DNA of 16,217 nt from Rhodospirillales bacterium (GCA_013205335.1 JABMNB010000511.1:1-16217), one strand, 5' to 3'. Numbered from the stretch's first letter, positions 1 to 8,825 are shown. A program made the numbers and translations. The notes: a model not told the origin generated them from the letters alone.

Positions 1-882
1 ATTGTCGATTTCGTCGCCCGCGTCACTGACAAGTCGAGCCCCCATTACGTTCCGCCGCAATCCCGGATCGCCACGTTCGACAACGACGGCACACTCTGGG
101 CCGAGCAGCCCCTTTACTTCCAGCTCACATTCGCCCTGGACCGAGTGAAAACGCTTGCTCCAAAACACCCGGAGTGGAAGGAGAAGGAACCGTTCAAGTC
201 CGTACTCACGGGTGATCTTGCGGGCGTGCTCGCCGGCGGTGAAACTGCGTTATTGCAGCTTGTTATGGCCACCCATGCCGGGATGACCACGGACGAGTTC
301 GAGCAGGTAGTCAAGGATTGGATCGCCACGGCCAGACATCCGCGATTTGACCGGCCCTATACCGAGTGCGTGTATCAGCCGATGCTCGAATTGCTCAGTT
401 ACCTGCGCGCCAACGGATTCAAGACCTGGATCGTCTCCGGCGGCGGCATCGAGTTCATGCGGCCGTGGACGGAGCGCATCTACGGCATTCCGCCGGAGCA
501 GGTCGTGGGCTCGTCGGGCGTGACCCGGTTCGAGCTGAGGCCGGACGGCACGCCGGTCCTGGTGAAGGAGCCCAAGGTCCAGTTCATCGACGACGGCCCC
601 GGCAAGCCGGAAGGCATCAACCAGTTCATCGGCCGACGCCCCGTCTTCGCCTTCGGCAATTCCGACGGCGACCAGCAGATGCTGGAATGGACGGCGGCCG
701 GCAGCGGGGCCCGCTTCATGGGCCTGGTGCACCACACCGACGCCGTGCGCGAGTATGCCTACGACCGCACGTCGCCGGTCGGCAGGCTCGACAAGGCGTG
801 GGACGAGGCCGTGCGTCGCAAGTGGACGATCGTCGACATGAAGTCCGACTGGAAAGTGATCTATCCCTTCGAGCGGAGGTGA
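1..882 (+). CDS. HAD-superfamily phosphatase, 5'-truncated by window edge
   Basis: The frame is open from base 1 to the TGA at 880-882, so the true start lies upstream. The GTG at 145 is not the start, because the HAD nucleophile motif lies before it: FDNDGT with the two aspartates at nt 79-81 and 85-87. Later come motif II (TWIVSGGG, around nt 424-447), a Lys-containing GKPEG stretch (about nt 601-615) and motif IV GNSDGD (about nt 655-672), in the normal HAD order. The arrangement resembles the phosphoserine-phosphatase-like branch: a Mg-dependent phosphomonoesterase acting through an aspartyl-phosphate intermediate. The physiological substrate cannot be read from sequence. No signal peptide can be judged because the N-terminus is missing. 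It lies 106 bp upstream of the sulfatase on the same strand; co-transcription is possible but not shown. Family assignment is firm, substrate unknown. Confidence 0.85.
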   Translation: MVDFVARVTDKSSPHYVPPQSRIATFDNDGTLWAEQPLYFQLTFALDRVKTLAPKHPEWKEKEPFKSVLTGDLAGVLAGGETALLQLVMATHAGMTTDEFEQVVKDWIATARHPRFDRPYTECVYQPMLELLSYLRANGFKTWIVSGGGIEFMRPWTERIYGIPPEQVVGSSGVTRFELRPDGTPVLVKEPKVQFIDDGPGKPEGINQFIGRRPVFAFGNSDGDQQMLEWTAAGSGARFMGLVHHTDAVREYAYDRTSPVGRLDKAWDEAVRRKWTIVDMKSDWKVIYPFERR

Positions 883-988
883 TCGTCCAACGACCGGACA
901 GGGTTCATGCGCGAAGCGTATCGTTCTGCCCGTTGTTCTGCATCGGCTCCGGGTCGACTGTCTCCGCCTCATCCATTCAAGGGGGGTC

Positions 989-2602
989 ATGGCCATGTCC
1001 AAGCTGAAACTCGGCCGACTTCTGTCGGCGGCGGCGCTGCTGACCGGCCTGGCGGTGGGCGCGCTGCCCGCCGCCGCGCAGACGACGCCGGCACGGCCGA
1101 ACATCCTCGTCATCATGGGCGACGACATCGGCTACTGGAACATCAGTGCCTACAACCGGGGCATGATGGGCTATCGCACGCCCAGCATCGACCGCATCGC
1201 CCGCGAAGGCGCGATCTTCACCGACTATTACGGCCAGCAATCCTGCACCGCCGGGCGTGCGGCCTTCATCACCGGTCAGTCGCCCATCCGCACCGGCCTG
1301 CTCAAGGTCGGCCTCCCGGGCGCACCCGAGGGTCTGTCCGAGAAGGACCCGACCATCGCCGACCTGCTGAAGCCGCAGGGCTACGTGACCGGGCAGTTCG
1401 GCAAGAACCACCTCGGCGACCGCAACGATTTCCTGCCAACCGTGCACGGCTTCGACGAGTTCTTCGGCAATCTCTACCACCTCAATGCCGAGGAAGAGCC
1501 CGAGAACGTCGACTATCCCAAGGATCCGACCTTCAAGGCGAAGTACGGACCGCGCGGCGTCCTGAAATGCGTCGCCACGGCGACGGAGACGCCGGGCGAG
1601 GATCCGCGCTTCGGCAAGTGGGGCAAGCAGAAGTGCGAGGACACCGGCCCGCTGACGAAGAAGCGCATGGAGACGGTGGACGAGGAATTCGTCGCGGCAT
1701 CCCTCGACTTCATCGACCGGGCCAACCGCGACAAGAAGCCGTTCTTCGCGTGGGTCAATTCCTCGCGCATGCACATCTGGACGCATCTCAAGCCTTCGTC
1801 CGAGGGCAAGACCGGTCTCGGCGTCGTCGCTGACGGCATGGTCGAGCATGACGGCCAGGTCGGTCAGCTGCTGAAGAAGCTCGACGATCTCAAGATCGCC
1901 GAGAACACCATCGTGATCTACACGACCGACAATGGCGCCGAGGTCATGAGCTGGCCCGACGGCGGCACGACGCCATTCCGCGGCGAGAAGAACACCAACT
2001 GGGAGGGCGGCTATCGCGTGCCCGCCATGGTGCGCTGGCCGGGCCTGGTGAAGCCCGGCACCGAGATCAACGAGGTCTTCTCGGCCGAGGACTGGCTGCA
2101 GACCCTGCTCGCCTCGGTCGGCGAGACCGATCTCGCGGCCAGGCTGAAGCAGGGCGCCACCTTTGGCGGCAAGAGCTTCAAGGTCCATCTCGACGGTTAC
2201 GACCAGCGCGAGCTGCTGAGGAACGGCACGGGCAGCGCCCGCAAGGAGTTCTTCTACTGGACCGACGACGGCGGCCTGGCCGGCCTGCGCTACGACAAAT
2301 GGAAGCTCGCCTTCATGGAGCAGCGCAGCCACGGCTTCGACGTCTGGCAGGACCCGATGGTGACGCTGCGCGTGCCGAAGCTGTTCGACCTCAAGGCCGA
2401 CCCGTTCGAGCGCGCCGACAAGGAAGGCATGGGCTACGGCCGCTGGCGCATCGATCGCATCTTCCTGCTGGTCCCCGCCCAGGTGTTCGTCACCCGCTAC
2501 ATCCAGACGCTGGCCGAGTTCCCGCCGCGCCAGAAGCCGGGCTCGTTCAACCTGCAGGGCGTCCTCGACAAGCTGAGTTCGCCGCCGCAGGGCGCGAACT
2601 GA
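989..2602 (+). CDS. Secreted arylsulfatase-type sulfatase (Cys-type)
   Basis: A 537-residue type I sulfatase that hydrolyses sulfate esters, probably in the periplasm. Residues 1-30 form a Sec signal peptide (basic start, hydrophobic core, AAA before Gln31). Metal ligands D45-D46 sit in NILVIMGDD. The formylglycine site is C86-T-A-G-R90, matching the C-x-[PA]-x-R consensus. GKNHLGD supplies K139 and H141, RMHIWTH a histidine near 262-266, TTDNG the D314-N315 pair and PFRGEK the K334. All catalytic positions expected for the family are present and the length is normal. Two starts are possible: ATG 989 and ATG 995. The purine run at 979-986 sits only 2 nt before 989 but 8 nt before 995, so 995 may be the real start. 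A formylglycine-generating enzyme follows 62 bp downstream and probably activates Cys86. The natural substrate is not predictable. Confidence 0.92.
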   Translation: MAMSKLKLGRLLSAAALLTGLAVGALPAAAQTTPARPNILVIMGDDIGYWNISAYNRGMMGYRTPSIDRIAREGAIFTDYYGQQSCTAGRAAFITGQSPIRTGLLKVGLPGAPEGLSEKDPTIADLLKPQGYVTGQFGKNHLGDRNDFLPTVHGFDEFFGNLYHLNAEEEPENVDYPKDPTFKAKYGPRGVLKCVATATETPGEDPRFGKWGKQKCEDTGPLTKKRMETVDEEFVAASLDFIDRANRDKKPFFAWVNSSRMHIWTHLKPSSEGKTGLGVVADGMVEHDGQVGQLLKKLDDLKIAENTIVIYTTDNGAEVMSWPDGGTTPFRGEKNTNWEGGYRVPAMVRWPGLVKPGTEINEVFSAEDWLQTLLASVGETDLAARLKQGATFGGKSFKVHLDGYDQRELLRNGTGSARKEFFYWTDDGGLAGLRYDKWKLAFMEQRSHGFDVWQDPMVTLRVPKLFDLKADPFERADKEGMGYGRWRIDRIFLLVPAQVFVTRYIQTLAEFPPRQKPGSFNLQGVLDKLSSPPQGAN

Positions 2603-2664
2603 TGGCGTGACCACGGGCGGCGCGGCGCTTGGCACTTCGCCGGAAGTGACGATAAAGAAGCGGC

Positions 2665-3615
2665 ATGTCTGACGCGCGCGCGCCTGCCCCGACCGCCGGC
2701 CTGATCCGCATCCCCGGCGGCACGTTCCGCATGGGGTCGGACAGGCACTATCCGGAAGAAGCGCCGACCCACATGGTCACGGTCGGCAGCTTCTGGATCG
2801 ATCCCACGCCGGTCACGAATGCGCAGTTCAAGGCCTTCGTCCAGGCGACGGGCTACGTCACCTGGGCCGAGATCGATCCAGATCCCCGGGACTATCCCGG
2901 CGCGCGGCCCGAAATGCTGAAGGCCGGCGGACTGGTCTTCACGCCGCCCTCGAAGCCGGTCGATCTCGCCGACTGGAGCCAGTGGTGGCGTTTCACCTTC
3001 GGCGCCACCTGGCGGCGGCCCTACGGCAAGGGCAGCCACATCGGCAGCCTCGACGATCACCCCGTGGTGCAGATCGCCTTCCGCGACGCCGAGGCCTACG
3101 CCAAATGGGCCGGCCGGGAGCTGCCGACCGAAGCGGAATGGGAATTCGCCGCGCGCGGCGGGCTCGACGGCGCAGAGTTCGCCTGGGGCGACGAGCTGAC
3201 GCCTGTTGGCCGGCACATGGCCAACACCTGGCAGGGCCGCTTCCCCGCCGAGAACACGCGCGAGGACGGCTTCGCCCGCACCTCGCCGGTGCGCGCCTTC
3301 CCGCCCAACGGCTACGGCGTGCACGACATGATCGGCAATGTCTGGGAATGGACGGTCGACTGGTACACCGCCCGGCACGCGCCCGATGCGGCCAAGGCCT
3401 GCTGCGTGCCCGAGAATCCCCGCGGCGGCACGATCGAGCAGAGCTACGATGCGCGAGACCGGGTGCGCATCCCGCGCAAGGTGCTGAAGGGCGGCTCGCA
3501 TCTCTGCGCCCCCAGCTACTGCAAGCGCTATCGCCCCGCTGCACGCCACGCCGAGCAGATCGACACGACGACCAGCCATGTCGGCTTCCGCTGCGTGGTG
3601 CGCGACGCCGCCTAG
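2665..3615 (+). CDS. Formylglycine-generating enzyme (sulfatase maturase, SUMF1/FGE family)
   Basis: A 316-residue protein with an FGE-sulfatase domain over nearly its whole length. It starts with the typical IPGGTFRMGS (residues 16-25) and ends with HVGFRCVV. WDYxx-type family blocks are visible: PVTNAQFKAF (49-58), LPTEAEWEFAARGG (153-166), GNVWEWTVDWY (224-234). The decisive block is LKGGSHLCAPSYCKRYRP: C281 and C286 have the spacing of the copper-binding active-site cysteines of aerobic FGE (C336/C341 in the human enzyme), followed by the R-rich RYRPAAR. This separates it from the many catalytically different FGE-like proteins (EgtB, PvdO, kinases' partner domains). It oxidises the sulfatase cysteine to formylglycine with O2, acting in the cytoplasm before export. 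No signal peptide is seen. ATG 2665 has AAAGAAG about 6 nt upstream. It follows the sulfatase by 62 bp. Confidence 0.93.
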   Translation: MSDARAPAPTAGLIRIPGGTFRMGSDRHYPEEAPTHMVTVGSFWIDPTPVTNAQFKAFVQATGYVTWAEIDPDPRDYPGARPEMLKAGGLVFTPPSKPVDLADWSQWWRFTFGATWRRPYGKGSHIGSLDDHPVVQIAFRDAEAYAKWAGRELPTEAEWEFAARGGLDGAEFAWGDELTPVGRHMANTWQGRFPAENTREDGFARTSPVRAFPPNGYGVHDMIGNVWEWTVDWYTARHAPDAAKACCVPENPRGGTIEQSYDARDRVRIPRKVLKGGSHLCAPSYCKRYRPAARHAEQIDTTTSHVGFRCVVRDAA

Positions 3616-4463
3616 AGGTCGAACTCGACGAAGACCGGCCAGTGGTCGGAGGCTACGATGCCGTAGCCGATCCACGCCTTCCTCACCTTGGGCGACAGGT
3701 CGTGCGTCACGAAGACGTGGTCGATACGGCCCTCGCGCGGGAACGAATCGACCTCCTCCTCGCTGTTACCCGCGGCAGCCCACGCATCGGCGAGATGCAT
3801 CGTGGTGCCCAGGCGCCCGTAGTAGCTCGTGTCGCCGCAGATCAGCGGATACTCCGGATGCGCCGGCGTGAAGTTGAAATCGCCGGCGAGGATGGCGGAG
3901 CGCGGAACGTCGGGCCGGCGCTCCTGGAACATGAAGGTCTCCCCGGCGGCACTGTCCCAGGTCGCGCCGACGCGTTCGGCGTTCAGGACCGTCTCCATCA
4001 GGGCGCGCACCTGCGGCAGCCGCTGCTGCGGGCCGACATGGCTGAGGTGCACGCTGTAGACGCGCAACGGTCCCGCGGGCGTATCGATGGCGGCCTCGAC
4101 GAAGCCGCGCTGCAGGTCGAAGCGGTCGACGAGCTGCGTCTTGGGCAGGAGATGGCCGCGCCCCCAGGCGATCGGCCAGCGCGAGATCACGGCGTTGCCG
4201 AAGCTGCGGCGGCGGTTGGTGATCCGGCCGTCGGCACCGACCTCGCTGGCGTCGGACTCCATGGCGCCGTGATACCAGTGATAGCGGTTCAGCCGGGAGG
4301 CGATCTCGGCGGTCTGGTCGGCAAAGGCATTCTGCGGCCAGCCCGAGACGGCTTCCTGGATGCAGACGATATCGGCCTCGGCCACCGTGTCGGCGATGCG
4401 GGCCACGTCGTACTTGCCGTCGGCGCCGACGCCGTAGTGGATGTTGTAGGTACAGAACAGCAT
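3612..4463 (-). CDS. Endonuclease/exonuclease/phosphatase (EEP) family hydrolase
   Basis: A 283-residue protein of the metal-dependent EEP fold (DNase I/exonuclease III/phosphodiesterase superfamily). Counted from ATG 4463, the ordered motifs are TYNIHYG (N7), CIQEA (E37), VHLSH (H139), GDFNF (D195, N197), GRIDHVF (D248) and ASDHWPV (D273, H274), the full set of metal and catalytic positions. No signal peptide is evident, so it is likely cytoplasmic. The substrate may be nucleic acid or a small phosphodiester such as a phospholipid headgroup; the sequence does not decide. The frame is open to a TTG at 4475 and a GTG at 4472, but MLFCTYNIHYG is the usual family beginning; an AAAAGGG precedes it by about 12 nt. 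TAGAAT just upstream could be a -10 box. It converges on the FGE gene and their stop codons overlap in CTAG. Confidence 0.88.
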   Translation of the reverse strand: MLFCTYNIHYGVGADGKYDVARIADTVAEADIVCIQEAVSGWPQNAFADQTAEIASRLNRYHWYHGAMESDASEVGADGRITNRRRSFGNAVISRWPIAWGRGHLLPKTQLVDRFDLQRGFVEAAIDTPAGPLRVYSVHLSHVGPQQRLPQVRALMETVLNAERVGATWDSAAGETFMFQERRPDVPRSAILAGDFNFTPAHPEYPLICGDTSYYGRLGTTMHLADAWAAAGNSEEEVDSFPREGRIDHVFVTHDLSPKVRKAWIGYGIVASDHWPVFVEFDL

Positions 4464-4861
4464 GAAACGCACCAACCCTTTTATTCTACTTGATAGCTAT
4501 TGCAGGCCGTAAGGATCGAACCCTCCTTTGTACTCACAAAACCCCGCCGCCGATCCGGGATCTCGCGGGACGTCCCCGGGATGAATGACGGGATGCAGCC
4601 GGCCGCCGCACATGGGCCAGAAACAAGGTCTGCGACAGAGGCGGAAGGCCGCTTGATCAGCGCACGGGACCGACGTCGGCCGAGATGCGCAGGCGGAGCA
4701 TCCTGGCTTTCGCATCCTCATGGGGGCCGACGACGTCTATGCCCGGGATGGCTTCACTAGAGGCGTGCGCGCTTACAGCGCGCGCCGCTTCAACGTGCGC
4801 GGCCCGCTCGGGTTAACTCTGCTTTCCGGGCTGATCGCCAAACGAAAGGGTCATGCAGGCG

Positions 4862-4882
4862 GAGCCCCCCCAGGGGGGGCTC
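4862..4882. repeat. Perfect G/C palindrome, 10-bp arms
   Basis: GAG plus seven C, one central A, then seven G plus CTC: arms of 10 bp around a single base. Neither strand has a T-run after it, so it is not a standard intrinsic terminator. As RNA the loop would have to open a few pairs. It lies in the gene-free stretch between the EEP and SGNH genes. Confidence 0.7.
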
Positions 4883-5103
4883 ACGAAGAGGCGGCATGGG
4901 AGGGAGTGGAGTTGGCCTGGAGCCGGGCGGCGGTTCGCGGGGTTCTTCATTGGTTGGTCTGGGGATACGCGTCATGCTTCGTCTCGTCGCTCACTTTTGG
5001 CAAGTCGGCTACTGGACTACTCTCGCATGTTCGCCGCTGAGCCTGCAGCACCCGCCTTCCATTGTGCGAAGCGGTCCACCGAAACACCTTCTAACTGATA
5101 TCG

Positions 5104-5126
5104 AAAAGGGGCCCTCCGAGGAGGGC
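5104..5126 (-). terminator. Rho-independent terminator of the SGNH gene
   Basis: Read on the minus strand there is a stem GCCCTCC / GGAGGGC with a 2-nt loop (5111-5126), then CCC and TTTT (5104-5110). It begins about 55 nt after the stop codon of the leftward SGNH-hydrolase gene. The opposite strand has no T-run, so the signal works for leftward transcription only. Confidence 0.6.
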
Positions 5127-5181
5127 GGGGGCAACGTGCACCCGTGCCTCTTTGTCGAGAGTGCCCGTTCGTGACTGCCCT

Positions 5182-6132
5182 CTATCTTTCGAGACCCAGA
5201 AAGTAGGCGGCGACCCGTTCGTAGGCAGCCGCCGTGGGATGGTATTCGAAAGGCGGGGCGATCAAGTACGCGTCGGTATAATCGGGAATGATCTGGCGTA
5301 TCGTATGCACGCGCAGGCCATTCTCGGTCAGGCGCCGCACTACGCCGGCCGTGGTGCCGTCCCAGGTGAAGACGTGAAAGCGAATGCCGGGGTACAGGCG
5401 CTCCAGCTCGCGCGATGCTTCGCTGATCAGCGCCGCCGCCAGGTCCTCCTCCTCGCCTTCCGTCAGACGATTGAACCCGATCAGCTCGCGCCAGCTTTTC
5501 CCGACGGTGTTGAAATTCCCGGCACGCACCGGCCGCCCTTTCTCGTCCACGACGAAAAGCGGACCAAACCTGTCCCATTTCCCGCGCCCCGCTGCTCGTG
5601 CGGTATGGGCCGGAATGAATAAATAGACAGCATCGGTGGGCTTGCAGGATATCGCGCGCTCAAAGCGGCCAGACTGGAGTCCTGCCAGGAACTGGTGCGG
5701 TCCCCAGCCTCCGATCCCCAGGCTCTTCACCTCCACCTGTCCCTTGCTTTTGGCAACGATCTGAGCTGCCGTGGTTTCATCGTCGTTCACGCCTTCCCCG
5801 AATGTGAACGAATCGCCAAAAAGCAGAACGCAGCGTTGGGCGTTTTCGACTTTGGGAACAATGCGGAAATGATCGGGCCCCGTCGTATAGGACGCATCAT
5901 AGATTACGCGCGAGTCCAACAATCTCCTGGCTGTAACGTGTTTGTTGGGCTGCGCGATAAAGCCAACATCCTTGATGCCCTGATCGTAGAAGCCGTTAAC
6001 GAACGTCCCCTCCATGCGCAGCCTGTCGCTTTGTCCATCGACGAAATCGCTGTTCTTCCACGCGCCAAAAGCAAGAGCGGCCACGACGGCCGCCACAAGA
6101 CTGATCACACCAGCCAACAGCCAACTTTTCAT
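5182..6132 (-). CDS. Membrane-anchored SGNH/GDSL-type hydrolase-like protein
   Basis: A 316-residue protein from ATG 6132. Residues 4-24 are a hydrophobic N-terminal segment after one Lys, acting as signal anchor or signal peptide, so the rest should face the periplasm. Block I is VLLFGDSFTFGEGV, with the candidate nucleophile S108 inside GDSFTFG. LGIGGWGPHQF (138-148) fits the block II glycine. The C-terminal EYHPTAAAYERVA gives the catalytic-type H298, but the residue two before it is Glu296 rather than the usual Asp. This set is typical of SGNH hydrolases (esterase or acetyl-esterase roles, often on polysaccharides); the substrate is unknown. The frame extends upstream to 6225, but that extension lacks family features. 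AGGAA lies almost directly on ATG 6132, closer than usual, so a GTG/TTG some 35-40 nt upstream is an alternative start. GC is clearly lower than in neighbours. A terminator follows at 5104-5126. Confidence 0.75.
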   Translation of the reverse strand: MKSWLLAGVISLVAAVVAALAFGAWKNSDFVDGQSDRLRMEGTFVNGFYDQGIKDVGFIAQPNKHVTARRLLDSRVIYDASYTTGPDHFRIVPKVENAQRCVLLFGDSFTFGEGVNDDETTAAQIVAKSKGQVEVKSLGIGGWGPHQFLAGLQSGRFERAISCKPTDAVYLFIPAHTARAAGRGKWDRFGPLFVVDEKGRPVRAGNFNTVGKSWRELIGFNRLTEGEEEDLAAALISEASRELERLYPGIRFHVFTWDGTTAGVVRRLTENGLRVHTIRQIIPDYTDAYLIAPPFEYHPTAAAYERVAAYFLGLER

Positions 6133-6710
6133 TCCTTCCGACCTCGCCTGATCTGCGCCAATCAACACCAATTTACGATGTCTCGGACAGGGCTGTGACC
6201 AAAAAAGAGTTCTTTCACACATCACTCAGGTCGGAGAATCCAGAATCGTGATTGATGCAGTCCCAAATTCCGCGATTGCCGAACCTGAAGGGCTCGGGCA
6301 CGCGGCCATCGACAACGATCTGATCGGTCGTTCCCCGTTCCTGAGGGGCGTCCGTCCATGGCGCCCGCAGGAAAGTTAGACTTTACCTTCCAGACGAATG
6401 TTCGCGTTGGGGGACGCGGACTGTGGCCGCGGGGTGGCCTTCCGTCACGGAGACCGGCCGTGAAAGGTGCACAGTGCGGCGGAAGACTTCGGCGGCGGCC
6501 AGGACGAGGCCGTTCGACCCGGGAGGCAACGGGCCCCGAAACAGGGCCCCGATCGCGGCGGCCGGAAATTCGGGACGGACAAGCGGGACAGCCTCCCACA
6601 ATTCCGTCCCGAATTGCGGCGGTACCCCTCGCGATCCCGCGGCGCCCCTGCGGTTTGCGGCCGTTTACTTGGCGGATGCGGCAGCCGGGGCGACCTGTCA
6701 CAATGGGGGC
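6133..6710. other. Gene-free region between divergent genes
   Basis: About 580 bp separating the leftward SGNH gene from the rightward winged-helix gene. Frames crossing it are Pro/Arg/Gly-rich without motifs. It contains a 13-bp inverted repeat at 6567-6615, two copies of GGGCCCC near 6530-6550, and a minus-strand open stretch at 6215-6382 that could be a gene remnant. I could not identify clear -35/-10 promoters for either flanking gene. Confidence 0.5.
6561..6620. repeat. Long inverted repeat (13-bp perfect arms, extended to 17 bp)
   Basis: AATTCGGGACGGA at 6567-6579 is exactly complementary to TCCGTCCCGAATT at 6603-6615, with 23 nt between. Beyond a small 2x1 internal loop the stem continues with GCCG (6561-6564) and CGGC (6617-6620). 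It lies about 90 bp upstream of the winged-helix gene. No T-run follows on either strand, so an operator, a structured leader or a remnant of a repeat element are more likely than a terminator. Confidence 0.75.
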
Positions 6711-6947
6711 ATGCTCATTCCCGCCGCGTCGCTCGCCCGCAAGATCGTCCGCGACATGCACATCTATACCCGTGGCCGCCCGATGCACTGGGTGCCCGTT
6801 CACACGGTCATGCGTCGCCTGGTGCTGAAGGAAGATGCGGCGACCGAGGCCGCCTTCAGCCACGCCGCGTCGAACGGCTGGCTGGAACTGAATGAGCCTC
6901 GGGGCGCCTGCCTGACCAACGCCGGCCGCCGCCTCACGAAAGGCTGA
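6711..6947 (+). CDS. Small winged-helix-like hypothetical protein
   Basis: A 78-residue protein starting at ATG 6711, preceded by GGGGG only 1 nt away, so the ribosome site is close. The frame is open upstream to 6423, but that part is low-complexity Pro/Arg/Gly and looks non-coding; the composition becomes protein-like at MLIPAASLARKIVRDM. The pattern of helix (VPVHTVMRRLVL, 28-39), acidic turn, second helix (TEAAFSHAASNGWLEL, 45-60) and a short wing ending LTNAGRRL (69-75) is that of a single winged-helix DNA-binding-like domain. It may be a small regulator, but no target can be named. It ends 22 bp before the convergent end of the fumarylacetoacetase-family gene. Confidence 0.6.
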   Translation: MLIPAASLARKIVRDMHIYTRGRPMHWVPVHTVMRRLVLKEDAATEAAFSHAASNGWLELNEPRGACLTNAGRRLTKG

Positions 6948-6969
6948 CACCGAGGCGCAGCCGGGCCGC

Positions 6970-7733
6970 TCAGCCGTACCGGTTGCGCAAGGTGCCGATG
7001 CCGTCGATGACGATTTCGACCACGGTGCCGGCCTTCATCGGCAGCACGCCGAGCGACGTGCCGCAGGCGATGATGTCGCCCGGCACGAGTGTCATGTCCT
7101 GCGAGATCCGGCTGACCAGTTCGGCCGGCGGGAAGATCATGTCGTCGACCCTGTAGTTCTGGCGCTCACGGCCGTTGACCAGGGTGCGGACCACGAGCGC
7201 CGCCGGATCGAGGCCGGTCGCCACGACCGGCCCGAACACGCCGAAGCCGTCGAAATTCTTGGCCCGCGTCCATTGCGGGAAAGCCGGGTCGCGCTGCAAC
7301 AGTTCCAGCGCCGTCAGGTCGTTGACGCAGGTGTAGCCCAGGATGTGCCCGGCGGCATCTTCGGCCGAAACCGCCGAGCAGGTCTTGCCGATCACGACAC
7401 CCAGTTCGCCCTCGTAGGCGACGCGGCCGTCATGGGATTTCGGCACCGCGATCGCCTGGCCATGCGCGGCGAAACTGTTCGGGGCTTTCAGGAAGGTGAG
7501 CGGCTCGGCCGGGATTGCCCAGCCGTTCTTGTCGGCAGCGGCGCGGAAGTTGTTCCACAACGCCACCATCTTGGTGGGCTCGGTAGGCGTCAGCCAATGG
7601 GCGTCGGCCGCCGCCACCTCTTCGCCGGTCGCGGGACCGGGATCGAAGATCGTGCCTTCGTGCAGGCGAACGAGGTCACCGTCGACGGTGCCGACGCGCG
7701 CCCGTCCGGCGTATTCGATGCGGGCCCGGAGCG

Positions 7734-7737
<4 letters not shown>
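6970..7737 (-). CDS. Fumarylacetoacetate hydrolase (FAH) family protein
   Basis: A 255-residue single-domain FAH-family enzyme. The metal site is readable as E109-x-E111 in AYEGELGVVIG and D140 in VNDLTALELLQRD. K160-N-F-D163 followed by GVFGP matches the conserved Lys block, and CGTSLGVLPMKAG (225-237) corresponds to the family's GTPxG loop with Ser in place of Pro. Members cleave or hydrate 2-oxo/diketo acids (fumarylpyruvate, 2-hydroxyhepta-2,4-diene-1,7-dioate, acylpyruvates, 2,4-diketo-3-deoxy sugar acids); which one applies is not evident. No signal peptide, so cytoplasmic. Its ATG overlaps the ugpC stop codon in ATGA, implying translational coupling with the glycerol-3-phosphate importer, an unusual association. 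It is the last gene of that operon. Confidence 0.9.

Positions 7738-8825
<1,088 letters not shown>

Larger units (their letters stand above)
4464..5181. other. Gene-free region with hairpins
   Basis: About 720 bp between two leftward genes. The short frames here have no recognisable motif, no convincing ribosome site and odd composition (Pro/Arg/Gly-rich). Visible structure is limited to inverted repeats at 4767-4783 (7-bp arms GCGCGCT/AGCGCGC, loop TAC), 4862-4882 (10-bp arms) and the terminator hairpin at 5104-5126. I could not identify tRNA, tmRNA, RNase P RNA or SRP RNA in it. It could hold a structured RNA or degraded mobile DNA; neither is shown. Confidence 0.5.

Noticed and set aside
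977..2635. 552-codon minus-strand open frame opposite the sulfatase
   Set aside because: It is the antisense shadow of a clearly functional sulfatase with all catalytic motifs, and its own translation is low-complexity Ala/Arg/Val-rich without motifs.
2633..2648. Small hairpin CACTTC/GAAGTG between sulfatase and FGE
   Set aside because: Only a 6-bp stem with no T-run; too weak to call a terminator or attenuator.
4501..4530. tRNA-like T-loop (GGTTCGATCC on the minus strand)
   Set aside because: The flanking stem has a mismatch and two G-U pairs, and no matching 5' acceptor strand or anticodon arm is present within tRNA distance.
4790..4975. Minus-strand 61-codon frame rich in Pro, Glu and Arg
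   Set aside because: The translation merely reflects the G/C palindrome and neighbouring repeats; no ribosome site and no known motif.
6423..6710. N-terminal extension of the small winged-helix protein
   Set aside because: Low-complexity Pro/Arg/Gly composition and overlap with the inverted repeat; protein-like sequence begins at ATG 6711.
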